The notes under the pieces: model-generated
Seen by the model: only the letters and a program-made list of their open reading frames with translations
Databases searched by the model: none
Told to the model about the DNA's origin: nothing
Assembly: GCF_010078235.1 (NCBI RefSeq)
Contig: NZ_JAABOS010000001.1
Span: 663,176 to 727,175, forward strand
DNA: 64,000 nucleotides
DNA from: Cognatundibacterium crateris
GTDB lineage: Bacteria > Pseudomonadota > Gammaproteobacteria > Burkholderiales > Burkholderiaceae_D
Direction: 5' to 3'
In this document: positions 17,754 to 26,051 of the stretch, piece after piece
How the letters are laid out: each line of letters opens with the position of its first letter
How positions within the stretch are numbered: the first letter of the stretch is position 1
Translations under genes and position numbers: made by a program

Positions 17754-19532
17754 ATGTCCGCCCACCATCCGCTACGCAAACTGCTGACTTATGCCAGTGC
17801 CTATAAAACCGATTTCCGGCTGGCCACGCTGTATTCTGTACTGAATAAATTTTTTGATGTACTGCCCGAAGTCCTGATCGGTGTTGCGGTCGATATCGTG
17901 GTCAATGGTGAAAAAAGCTTCTTAGCGAAGCGGGTACTCGGAGGCTTCGGCATTACCGAAACCTGGCATCAGCTGGTTTTTCTTGGCGTGCTGAATGCCC
18001 TGATCTGGATGGGTGAATCCTGGTTTGAATACCTGCTGTCACTAAAATGGCGCAAGCTGGCCCAGAATCTGCAGCATGATTTGCGGCTGGACGCCTATGA
18101 TCATGTACAAAAGCTGGACATGGCGTATTTTGAAAATCAGCGCACCGGCAATCTGATGTCCATCCTGAATGAAGACATCAATCAGATGGAGCGCTTCCTG
18201 AATGGCGGCGCGAATCAGATTATTCAGGTGATCTGCTCTTCCATCATGGTCAGTGCAGTCTTTTTTGCTTTGCAGCCCTCACTGGCAGTGATTGCGCTGT
18301 TGCCGGTTCCAGCCATCTTATTTGGTGCTTTCTGGTTCCAGAAACGGCTGGCACCTCGCTATGCAGAAGTACGCGAAGCCGCTGGCGATGTCAGTGCCCG
18401 CCTGAACAATAATCTGCTCGGCCTGGCCACCATCAAAGCCTTTGCAACCGAAGACTTTGAAAAGCAGCAGATCGGTGAAGCCAGCAATGCCTACCGCAGC
18501 GCGAATGCGCGCGCCATTGCAGTCAGTTCGGCGATTACGCCGGTGATACGCATGGCGATTCTGGCTGGTTTTACGGCGACACTGGTCTATGGTGGCTGGC
18601 TAACCCTGCATGATGAACTGGCGGTCGGCGCGTATTCGGTACTGGTCTACCTGACCCAGCGGCTGTTATGGCCGATGACAGGACTGGCTGAAGTCGCCGA
18701 CATGTACCAACGTTCTATGTCAGCGATAGACCGCGCCATGAATTTGCTGGATACACCGATACAAATTCGCTACGACGGCAAGGCACTGCCGCAAGCACAA
18801 GTCAACGGCGATATCCGCTTTGAAGATGTGAGTTTTGCCTATGGTGAGCAAACCACACTGCATCACATCAATCTGCATATTCCTGCTGGTAAAACGGTGG
18901 CCTTTGTCGGTTCAACTGGATCAGGCAAGTCGACGCTGGTGAAGTTACTGTTACGTTTTTATACGCCTGCGTCCGGCCATATTTTGCTGGATGGTGTCGC
19001 CAGTGACAGCCTGAACCTGCAGGATCTGCGCCGCGTGATCGGCTATGTGGCCCAGGATAGTTTCCTGACCGATGGCACAATTGCAGACAATATCGCCTAT
19101 GGCCTGGAGCAAGTCAGCGATGCAGACATCGCCGCTGCCGCACGTGCTGCAGAAGCGATGGAGTTTATAGAGAAACTGCCTTTAGGTTTTGCTACCCGCA
19201 TCGGTGAACGCGGCCAGAAACTGTCTGGCGGCCAGCGCCAGCGCCTGGCATTGGCCAGGGCGATCCTGAAAAATCCACCGGTGCTGATACTGGATGAAGC
19301 CACCAGCGCAGTTGACAATGAGACCGAAGCTGCGATACAACGCAGTCTGGATATCGTGAGTAAAAACCGTACTACCATCGTGATTGCGCATCGTTTATCT
19401 ACGGTCAGACAAGCCGACTGCATACACGTGATGGAGGCCGGACGCATCGTGGAAAGTGGCAGCCATGAACAGCTGTTGGCATACAATGGCAGTTATGCCG
19501 CATTGTGGCGTTTACAAACTGGTGAAAGATAA
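17754..19532 (+). CDS. ABC exporter, fused permease and ATPase half-transporter
   Basis: MsbA/HMT-like half-transporter of 592 residues that should work as a homodimer in the inner membrane. An N-terminal six-helix membrane domain (about 20-320) is followed by a nucleotide-binding domain (about 350-590) with Walker A GSTGSGKST, Q-loop (YVAQDSFL), signature LSGGQRQRLALARA, Walker B VLILDEATSAVD and the switch His in IVIAHRLSTV. The substrate cannot be read from sequence. No Shine-Dalgarno is apparent before the ATG, and the terminator hairpin lies directly upstream. The cupin gene follows after 8 bases. Confidence 0.93.
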   Translation: MSAHHPLRKLLTYASAYKTDFRLATLYSVLNKFFDVLPEVLIGVAVDIVVNGEKSFLAKRVLGGFGITETWHQLVFLGVLNALIWMGESWFEYLLSLKWRKLAQNLQHDLRLDAYDHVQKLDMAYFENQRTGNLMSILNEDINQMERFLNGGANQIIQVICSSIMVSAVFFALQPSLAVIALLPVPAILFGAFWFQKRLAPRYAEVREAAGDVSARLNNNLLGLATIKAFATEDFEKQQIGEASNAYRSANARAIAVSSAITPVIRMAILAGFTATLVYGGWLTLHDELAVGAYSVLVYLTQRLLWPMTGLAEVADMYQRSMSAIDRAMNLLDTPIQIRYDGKALPQAQVNGDIRFEDVSFAYGEQTTLHHINLHIPAGKTVAFVGSTGSGKSTLVKLLLRFYTPASGHILLDGVASDSLNLQDLRRVIGYVAQDSFLTDGTIADNIAYGLEQVSDADIAAAARAAEAMEFIEKLPLGFATRIGERGQKLSGGQRQRLALARAILKNPPVLILDEATSAVDNETEAAIQRSLDIVSKNRTTIVIAHRLSTVRQADCIHVMEAGRIVESGSHEQLLAYNGSYAALWRLQTGER

Positions 19533-19540
19533 TTTTGACT

Positions 19541-20011
19541 ATGAAAAAAACCCTGATCTCCTGCGCCACTGGTGCCCTGCTCACCTTACTGGTGGTCGCC
19601 ACCTATCAGACCGCACAACATGTCAATAGCATTGCACCTGCCAGTACGGAAACGGTAACACCGGTACTCAAGCCTTTAGCAGTCGATCCAACCTGGGTCA
19701 AACAAGGAACGCCAAATTTCCGCGCAACTGAATTTTTTAAATCCAGCGATGGCAAAACCAGCTCTGGTATTTTTGAATGCGACGCATCCACCTTTGAATG
19801 GCGTTATCAGCTGGACGAAGCAGTTTATATACTGGATGGCAGCGTGGAGCTGGATTATCAGGGCAAACGCTTTACCCTGAAAGCCGGTGATACGGCGTTC
19901 TTCCGCGCCGGCACCACTGCGATCTGGCATGTGCCATCCCATATCCGTAAGACCTGGACTTTGTACGACGCGGGAAAAGTCGCCCGTACCTTCGCCAAAG
20001 TCAGCAATTAA
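19541..20011 (+). CDS. Cupin-domain protein with N-terminal membrane anchor or signal
   Basis: 156 residues from the ATG at 19541. Residues 1-22 (MKKTLISC... hydrophobic) form a signal peptide or single membrane anchor. The C-terminal two thirds is a single cupin barrel of the DUF861 (EutQ/ureidoglycolate-like) type, with the segments GIFECDASTFEWRYQLDE, YILDGSVEL and LKAGDTAFFRAGT. The family binds small molecules or metals. An exported cupin directly after an ABC exporter suggests a joint role but the function is unknown. Confidence 0.75.
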   Translation: MKKTLISCATGALLTLLVVATYQTAQHVNSIAPASTETVTPVLKPLAVDPTWVKQGTPNFRATEFFKSSDGKTSSGIFECDASTFEWRYQLDEAVYILDGSVELDYQGKRFTLKAGDTAFFRAGTTAIWHVPSHIRKTWTLYDAGKVARTFAKVSN

Positions 20012-20060
20012 TAAGCACATGGCGGGCTACAGCCTGTGCTGACAGCCCACCGATTCTGCA

Positions 20061-21059
20061 TTAGCCTACCGCCGTGGCCAATGCCAGCCCGCTCAGAAAC
20101 GCATTCTCGACCTTGCCGCCACCTTCCAGGCCGTTAGCAAACCAGTCACCACAAACACCGATACCCGCCTTCGCATCCCACAGGCAAGACTGCTGTAGCG
20201 GTTGCTGCGCTTGCGAATAGCGCCAGCGATGCACTACCGCATAAATCGGTTGTATCCAGGAGCCTGTCGCCTCATGGAAAGCCTTGAGCAATTTTTCTTT
20301 GGCACGTTCAGGTTCATCTTCCAGATGCTCCTCGCTCCAGGCACGTGTGGCATGCGCGACCCAGCGCTCCCCCGCGCGGTGCTGAGGCTTAGCGTTGTCC
20401 CTGGCAATCCAGCCCAGACGTGATTGCTGCACCCAGGCACCGTCATATGGCAGGTCCAGCGCATCCTGGAAGCCCAGCATCAGACACCAGCAAGGCGACA
20501 GCCGCGCCTGCTCAGCCTGTGCTGCAAAGGCAGGCAGCGGCTGCAATAAAGGAATCGCCTGATCGGATGGAATCGCCAGTATCACTGCATCAAATGGCCC
20601 TGCGCTGGCCGCCACACTGACCGTACTGGACTGAACTTTCAGCAGCCACTTGTCCTGATAGGCTTCCAGCGCCAGCACCTGCTGATCGGACCGCACATCG
20701 AGGCCATGTGCCAGATGCTTGCCTAAAGCGCTCATCCCGGGCACCGCTACATACGGCTTGGACTGACGTCCTGCAGTTTTCGCCACCCCCGCCTCCAGGT
20801 TCACGAGGCGCGCATCCCAAGCCTGCACCCAGCCGACTTTTTTCCAGTCGGCGACTTCTTTTTTGAAGCGATCTGTCGTCGCGGTGAAGTATTGCGCGCC
20901 ATGATCGAAACCACCTAATTCGGTGTGACGGGTACTCATACGTCCGCTGACACCCAGACTTTTTTCATAGACCGTCACATGATGTCCCTGCATCTGCAAA
21001 TGACGGGCGGCAGTTAAGCCGGATAAACCTGCACCAACCACGGCGATATGCATATTCAT
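20061..21059 (-). CDS. Renalase-like FAD-dependent amine oxidase-fold protein
   Basis: Flavoprotein of 332 residues. The N-terminus has the dinucleotide motif VVGAGLSGLTAARHL followed by the second-strand Glu (YEKSLGVSGRMSTR), a typical FAD site of the amine oxidase superfamily. GGFDHGAQYFTA matches the renalase-like subgroup, which oxidises dihydropyridine isomers of NAD(P)H; whether this enzyme does so is inference. The C-terminal FAD motif GVCGDWFANGLEGG is present. Cytoplasmic, no neighbours in an operon. An alternative ATG two codons downstream is equally possible. Confidence 0.82.
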   Translation of the reverse strand: MNMHIAVVGAGLSGLTAARHLQMQGHHVTVYEKSLGVSGRMSTRHTELGGFDHGAQYFTATTDRFKKEVADWKKVGWVQAWDARLVNLEAGVAKTAGRQSKPYVAVPGMSALGKHLAHGLDVRSDQQVLALEAYQDKWLLKVQSSTVSVAASAGPFDAVILAIPSDQAIPLLQPLPAFAAQAEQARLSPCWCLMLGFQDALDLPYDGAWVQQSRLGWIARDNAKPQHRAGERWVAHATRAWSEEHLEDEPERAKEKLLKAFHEATGSWIQPIYAVVHRWRYSQAQQPLQQSCLWDAKAGIGVCGDWFANGLEGGGKVENAFLSGLALATAVG

Positions 21060-21077
21060 TTCCTTTTTTTCTGATTA

Positions 21078-21267
21078 GGGCTTACGCAAAACCGGCCCAG
21101 CGGCGTTATGGCTCCTTGTCGTACATGCGTACTGCCTGCGTCGCCAGGGTGTAGCCAGGGTTTCAGGCAACATGTTGCCTGCTGGTGTAACGGACATCGC
21201 TTACCAGCGATGTTTCCTATAGCACCAAAGGGGTTTTAGCCTTGCCGGGACAATTTTGCGTAAGTCC
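21078..21267. mobile_element. 190-bp MITE-like element with terminal inverted repeats and TA flanks
   Basis: The left end GGGCTTACGCAAAA (21078-21091) and right end TTTTGCGTAAGTCC (21254-21267) are inverted repeats matching at 13 of 14 positions. Both ends are bordered by TA (21076-21077 and 21268-21269), as after insertion at a duplicated TA. Inside are an 18-bp perfect palindrome (21164-21181) and an 8-bp stem hairpin ACATCGCT/AGCGATGT (21194-21213). There is no coding capacity. These are the marks of a non-autonomous element mobilised by a TA-targeting transposase such as the IS630 or IS5/IS427 groups. It lies in the gap between two convergent genes' flanks, upstream of 20061-21059. Confidence 0.72.
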
Positions 21268-21305
21268 TACTGATAAATACCGCCATACAAAGACGGCAGC
21301 GATAA

Positions 21306-21339
21306 ACAAAAACGCCCGCAACAAACATGGGCGGGCGTT
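21306..21339 (-). terminator. Terminator of the CBS-domain gene
   Basis: 9-bp stem AACGCCCGC / GCGGGCGTT with an 11-base loop, followed on the minus strand by TTTTTG, 27 bases after the stop at 21367. Confidence 0.85.
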
Positions 21340-21366
21340 ATGCTAAGCGATTCTGGTGTGCTTTGC

Positions 21367-21816
21367 TCAGGACTCGTTATCTTCGACTGGCCAGTCGCGG
21401 ATATAGGCCTTGAGCATTTTATTTTCAAAGCTTTGCGCTTCGAGTACTGCCCTGGCCACGTCATAAAAGGAAATCACACCCAGCAGGGTTTTGGCGTCCA
21501 TCACCGGCAGGTAACGCGAGTGTTTTTCCAGCATCATGCGGCGTACTTCATTGACCTCAGTTTCCGGCGTGACCGTAATCGGATGATCATCCATGTACTT
21601 GCGCACGGTGCCATTGCCCAGTGAGCCGCCATTTTTATGAATCGCACGTATCACTTCACGGAAAGTCAGGATGCCAGCCAGATCGCCGTATTCCATGACG
21701 ACCAGAGAACCGATATCTTTTTCTTCCATCACGCTGACCGCCTCCGTAATAGGCGTGTCTGGCGTAATCGTGAACAGGATATTGCCTTTTACCTGAAGAA
21801 TTTCGGAAACTTTCAT
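21367..21816 (-). CDS. CBS-pair domain protein
   Basis: 149 residues consisting of two CBS motifs (about 8-60 and 72-130) with short tails. Typical CBS elements are GSLVVMEYGDLAGILTFREVIR and RYLPVMDAKTLLGVISFYDVAR. CBS pairs bind adenosine nucleotides and gate partner proteins; stand-alone versions are common and mostly uncharacterised. GGAG lies 9 bases before the ATG. Transcribed alone and ends at a strong terminator. Confidence 0.9.
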   Translation of the reverse strand: MKVSEILQVKGNILFTITPDTPITEAVSVMEEKDIGSLVVMEYGDLAGILTFREVIRAIHKNGGSLGNGTVRKYMDDHPITVTPETEVNEVRRMMLEKHSRYLPVMDAKTLLGVISFYDVARAVLEAQSFENKMLKAYIRDWPVEDNES

Positions 21817-22097
21817 GGATGCGATCTCCTCTGATCTGGTTGTTTTCGGGCTGAGCTTGATGGTGGCACAAGATACCGAAGGACCCGGGCAGCCTCAGCA
21901 GCCATCAGGCGAACGGGTGCAAACCGGAGACACTCTTGCGTCAGCGCCATGTTTTTACTCTGCACACCAATGTATCTTAAGCGATGCAAAAAATCCAGCG
22001 CAACTGCGTTATTTTTAGAGCAAAAACCTGGAATTCGCATGACGCTGTATGGCGCGAGTGGTAGCATGGCGGCGTCACAAAATGGAGATACCAGTAT

Positions 22098-23408
22098 ATG
22101 AGCGGACCACGATATCCGGGCTTTGACACGCTGTCCCTGCATGCAGGTGCCAGCCCCGACCCCAGCACAGGCGCACGCGCCACCCCGATTTACCTGAGCT
22201 CGTCATTCAGTTTTCAAAATGCGGATCACGCTGCTGCCTTATTCAATATGGAAAAGGCGGGTCATGTGTATTCGCGCATTTCCAATCCCACCAATGCCGT
22301 GCTGGAAGAACGTATCGCGGCACTCGAAGGTGGCGTCGCCGGGCTGGCGGTCGCCAGCGGTCAGGCTGCACTGCATCTGGCGATTGCCACCATCGCCGGT
22401 GCCGGTTCGCATCTGGTCGCTTCGCGTGCCTTGTATGGTGGCTCGCATAACTTGCTGAGCTACACCATGAAGCGCTTCGGCATAGAAACCACCTTCGTCG
22501 ATCCGCGTGACCCAGATGCCTGGGTCGCTGCGATTCGCCCTGAGACCAAGGCCTTGTTTGCTGAAACTTTGGGGAATCCCGGGCTCGATGTACTGAATAT
22601 CCCAGTGCTTGCTGAGATTGCGCATCGCCATCATTTGCCATTGTTGGTGGATTCCACCTTCACCACGCCCTATCTGTTAAAACCGCTGGATCACGGTGCC
22701 GATCTGGTGTTCCACTCCGCCACCAAATTCCTGTGCGGACATGGCACTGCGATCGGCGGTGTATTGGTTGATGGCGGCAGCTTTGACTGGCAGGCTGCAC
22801 ATCAGCACACTGGCCGTTTTGCTGAATTATGCGAACCCTATGATGGTTTCCATGGCATGGTATTCGCAGAAGAATCCCCAGTCGCTGCATTTGCCTTACG
22901 CGCGCGGCGCGAAGGTTTGCGCGATTTCGGCGCCTGCATGAGTCCACATAATGCCTTCACCATTTTGCAGGGGGTGGAAACCCTGAGCCTGCGCATGGAA
23001 AAGCATGTTGCCAACACCAGACAGATCGTCGAATTCCTGCTCAGTCATCCGGCAGTGGACAGCATTTCCTACCCTGAACTTGAAAGCCATCCGGATTACG
23101 CGCTGGCTCAGCAATTGCTGCCTAAGGGTTGCGGCGCCGTATTCTCATTTAATCTCAAAGGTGACCGCGCAGCCGGTAAGCGCTTCGTTGAATCGCTACA
23201 GGTATTTTCTCACCTGGCCAATGTCGGTGATGCTAAGTCGCTGGTGATCCATCCCGCCTCCACCACCCATTTCCGGGTTCCGGCAGATCAGCTGGCAGCT
23301 TCAGGCATCAGCGAAGGCACCATGCGTTTATCGGTTGGACTGGAAGATGTCAGCGATCTCAAAGACGACCTCAACCGCGCCTTAAAAGCCGCACTGAAAG
23401 GAGCATGA
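22098..23408 (+). CDS. metY: O-acetylhomoserine sulfhydrylase (MetY-type, PLP-dependent)
   Basis: Cys/Met-metabolism PLP enzyme of 436 residues, the usual length for O-acetylhomoserine sulfhydrylase, which makes homocysteine from O-acetylhomoserine and sulfide. Landmarks: SRISNPT, ASGQAALHLA, the pre-Lys VDSTFTTPYLLKPLDHGADLVFHS region (cut here for brevity in the middle), and the PLP-lysine motif SATKFLCGHG. The extra insert after GGVLVDGG typical of MetY rather than MetB/MetC is present. GGAGAT precedes the ATG. It leads an apparent operon with a hydrolase and a LysE exporter. I saw no SAM riboswitch upstream. Confidence 0.92.
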   Translation: MSGPRYPGFDTLSLHAGASPDPSTGARATPIYLSSSFSFQNADHAAALFNMEKAGHVYSRISNPTNAVLEERIAALEGGVAGLAVASGQAALHLAIATIAGAGSHLVASRALYGGSHNLLSYTMKRFGIETTFVDPRDPDAWVAAIRPETKALFAETLGNPGLDVLNIPVLAEIAHRHHLPLLVDSTFTTPYLLKPLDHGADLVFHSATKFLCGHGTAIGGVLVDGGSFDWQAAHQHTGRFAELCEPYDGFHGMVFAEESPVAAFALRARREGLRDFGACMSPHNAFTILQGVETLSLRMEKHVANTRQIVEFLLSHPAVDSISYPELESHPDYALAQQLLPKGCGAVFSFNLKGDRAAGKRFVESLQVFSHLANVGDAKSLVIHPASTTHFRVPADQLAASGISEGTMRLSVGLEDVSDLKDDLNRALKAALKGA

Positions 23409-23409
23409 G

Positions 23410-24225
23410 ATGCAACTGAACATACACAATAGGACTGCTTACGCCTATACCGGTGGCAAGGTGTTGCGTGCGGAGTTACCGACACTGGTGCTGATCCACG
23501 GCGCGCAGAATGATCACTCGGTGTGGGCACTGCAAAGCCGCTACCTGGCCAATCATGGCTACAACCTGATTGCACTGGATTTACCGGGCCACGGCCTGAG
23601 TGCAGGCCCTGCCCTGAGCAGCGTGGAAGACATGGCTGACTGGGTACTCGCTTTTCTGCAACAGGCTGGCATAGAGCACGCTCATCTGGCCGGTCACAGT
23701 ATGGGTTCGCTGATCGCACTGGAAGCCAGCTACCGTGCGCCTGCCTTAGTCAGCAGCCTGAGTCTGATCGGCACCGCTTATCCAATGAAGGTGTCGGACA
23801 TATTACTGAATGCCGCGCGGGATGAGGAACAAAGCGCGATCGACATGGTGAATATCTGGTCGCACTCCGGCCTGGTCGCCCGTCCGTCCTGTCCGGCTCC
23901 GGGTATGTCGTTGCATGGCATGAGCCGTCGCCTGATGCAGCGAATCGCGGCCCGCAATCCTGCAGAAAAAGTTTTTCATATCGACTTCAGCGCCTGCAAC
24001 GCCTATGCAAATGGTGAAGCGGCTGCTGCCGCAGTACGCTGTCCGGCACTGTTTGTGTTGGGTCAGCAGGATATGATGACGCCCGCCAAAGCAAGTAAGA
24101 CATTGAGCAGCGCGATCCCACACAGCCAGATACGCCTGATCGCCAACAGCGGCCACTCGCTGATGAGTGAGCAAGGCGATGCAGTGTTGACGGCTATGCT
24201 GGCATTTTTGCAGGGTCAGCGATGA
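23410..24225 (+). CDS. Alpha/beta-hydrolase
   Basis: Single-domain alpha/beta-hydrolase of 271 residues. Oxyanion region LVLIHGAQNDHSVW, nucleophile elbow GHSMGS (Ser), acid Asp near LGQQDMMTP, and the catalytic His in NSGHSLMSEQ. The substrate is unknown. It begins 1 base after the metY stop, with AAAGGAG inside the end of metY, and overlaps the next gene by 4 bases, so the three genes are translationally coupled. Confidence 0.88.
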   Translation: MQLNIHNRTAYAYTGGKVLRAELPTLVLIHGAQNDHSVWALQSRYLANHGYNLIALDLPGHGLSAGPALSSVEDMADWVLAFLQQAGIEHAHLAGHSMGSLIALEASYRAPALVSSLSLIGTAYPMKVSDILLNAARDEEQSAIDMVNIWSHSGLVARPSCPAPGMSLHGMSRRLMQRIAARNPAEKVFHIDFSACNAYANGEAAAAAVRCPALFVLGQQDMMTPAKASKTLSSAIPHSQIRLIANSGHSLMSEQGDAVLTAMLAFLQGQR

Positions 24226-24839
24226 ATTGGGAGAATCTGGCTTTATTTACCGCGACTGAGGCAGCAATGTCGCTGTCACCGGGACCAGCGGTAATGATGG
24301 TGGTTGCTTATGGCATCGCGCGCGGCTGGCGCACATCTTTGTTTGTGACTTTGGGTATCTTAAGTGGCAATGCGATTTTCTTTTTGCTGTCCGCCACTGG
24401 CCTGAGCGGCGTACTGCTGGCGTCGCCACAGCTATTTATGGGTATCAAATATCTGGGTGCAGCGTATCTGGTGTATCTGGGTCTGTCAGCCATCACGGGC
24501 AGACCTTCACCAATCACACTGTCGCAACTATCGGGAAATACGCTGAGCCCACGCCGGATTTATCTGAATGCACTGATGCTGCAATTGACGAATCCTAAAA
24601 CGATGCTGACCTTCGTCGCCATCCTGCCGCAGTTTATCAACCTGCAGCAGCCGGTAGGCTGGCAAATGCTGATACTGGCAGTGTGTTCAATTGTTCCGGA
24701 GTTTTTCATCTTGCTGGCTTACGGCATGCTGGCGTCCAAAGCCAGTCATTTAGCGACGCAAGAACGTTATGCGCTGATCACAGAGCGCATCGCCGGTGCG
24801 CTGGTGCTGCTGGCAGGCGTGATGATCGCCATCGTCTGA
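24222..24839 (+). CDS. LysE/RhtB-family amino acid exporter
   Basis: Inner-membrane protein of 205 residues with about six hydrophobic segments. N-terminal signature MSLSPGPAVMMVVAYGIARGWR matches the LysE/RhtB family, which exports amino acids and their derivatives (Rht proteins export homoserine and threonine). ATGA overlap with the hydrolase. Being in the metY operon, export of homoserine, homocysteine or methionine is a reasonable inference, not a demonstrated one. Confidence 0.9.
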   Translation: MNWENLALFTATEAAMSLSPGPAVMMVVAYGIARGWRTSLFVTLGILSGNAIFFLLSATGLSGVLLASPQLFMGIKYLGAAYLVYLGLSAITGRPSPITLSQLSGNTLSPRRIYLNALMLQLTNPKTMLTFVAILPQFINLQQPVGWQMLILAVCSIVPEFFILLAYGMLASKASHLATQERYALITERIAGALVLLAGVMIAIV

Positions 24840-24909
24840 TCCGGCCTTGTTAGCTGCCAGCTGTCGCGCTTTGCATCCCGCTGCATATGGATGCAAAGCG
24901 CGACTTGCC

Positions 24910-25974
24910 TCAGGCACTGTTTTTTGTAGCCAGCTGCGCCAGATAATCGGCGCGAAAACGACGCAGGATAAAATCCTTGAAATTTGCTTCTTTGAGTTGC
25001 GCCCAGGCTTGCAGGCGCTTGACACGTGAGACTTCTCTCGCTTCTGCAAGCTGCGCCGGGTCCAGCGCACAACTGGCTGCTGTCATTCTTTCATAGCCAT
25101 ATTGCTGCATCCAGTCAGCGCAGATACTTTCTATGGCCTCGATTTCAGCCAGGGATAGCTGCTGCTTGAATTTATCTTTGTTGGCCATGAGTGGCGGAAA
25201 GCAATTGCTCTCCCACAGTGCAGACAATTGCGAAATCTGTTGTGCTTCGGCTGAATGGGTGACATCCAGCATTGCGGGCAAAAATGGAATGCCAAAGAAG
25301 CTGCAGACACGGCGTAATACCGCTTCCTGATTGCTCAGAAAATCTTCATAACGTATGCTCAGCACCCGATCCGGCCAGCGCTGCTGTACCTGCTGCGCCA
25401 TTTCATGCGCTTCACGCCAGGCCAGCGCATTCAGACGCGAATCGTAGTCGTGAATAATGGCGCGGTTCATCGATGCAACCTGAGCGCGTGGATCGCGAAT
25501 CACGTTCAGGAACAGCATGTCAGGAAACAAGTCCATCAACTCATCCGCATAGCGCACACTGTCCAGCGATTTATCCATGACGATACTGGCCTGATGCTGC
25601 TCACCTGTGCGCAACAGCAATTCCCATAAGATGCGGTGCACACTGCGTTTCTGTTCGCGTAAGGCCTCAAAAATCTCGACCGGATCAAACACCATATCCT
25701 TCCATTTGACCATGCTGGCGGCTTGCAGGCCTATCACATCGACCACCAGCCGGAAATAGTTTTCATCCTGCGACAAGTCGCCGTAGCCCGGCAGCAGCGG
25801 CATGAAATCGATGATGTGCAATGGGTAGGGAGAATAAAACGCAGGATTCTGATTCAGGCGCAAACGCAGCGCATGACTGCCGCAACGGCGCAGCGGTATC
25901 ATCAGCACCGGGCGTGGCCGGCCTGATGTTTGGGTAAGAGTTGAATGTTCCTGAGTGACTTCTGGTGCATGCAT
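24910..25974 (-). CDS. PAPS-dependent sulfotransferase-family protein
   Basis: 354 residues. The N-terminal strand-loop-helix LMIPLRRCGSHALRLRLNQN is the 5'-phosphosulfate-binding loop, and FLNVIRDPRAQVASMNRAI is the 3'-phosphate-binding strand/helix with the conserved Arg-Asp-Pro-Arg and Ser. The KDMVFDPVEIFEAL and SIRYEDFLSNQE segments also fit. No signal peptide. It transfers sulfate from PAPS to an unknown acceptor. It is the last gene of a run with APS kinase and a DHH phosphoesterase, which supply PAPS and may remove PAP. Start ATG 25974 follows GAGG. Confidence 0.85.
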   Translation of the reverse strand: MHAPEVTQEHSTLTQTSGRPRPVLMIPLRRCGSHALRLRLNQNPAFYSPYPLHIIDFMPLLPGYGDLSQDENYFRLVVDVIGLQAASMVKWKDMVFDPVEIFEALREQKRSVHRILWELLLRTGEQHQASIVMDKSLDSVRYADELMDLFPDMLFLNVIRDPRAQVASMNRAIIHDYDSRLNALAWREAHEMAQQVQQRWPDRVLSIRYEDFLSNQEAVLRRVCSFFGIPFLPAMLDVTHSAEAQQISQLSALWESNCFPPLMANKDKFKQQLSLAEIEAIESICADWMQQYGYERMTAASCALDPAQLAEAREVSRVKRLQAWAQLKEANFKDFILRRFRADYLAQLATKNSA

Positions 25975-26051
25975 GATCTGCCTCGTTTCCGTTCAGTTTC
26001 TATCACGGCTGGCAGACATGTATCCGAAGTGCTGATCAAATTACATCCACT

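Noticed and set aside
21817..22097. SAM or SAH riboswitch before metY
   Set aside because: The gap is structured in places but I found no class-specific conserved core by eye. An Rfam scan of the plus strand would be decisive.
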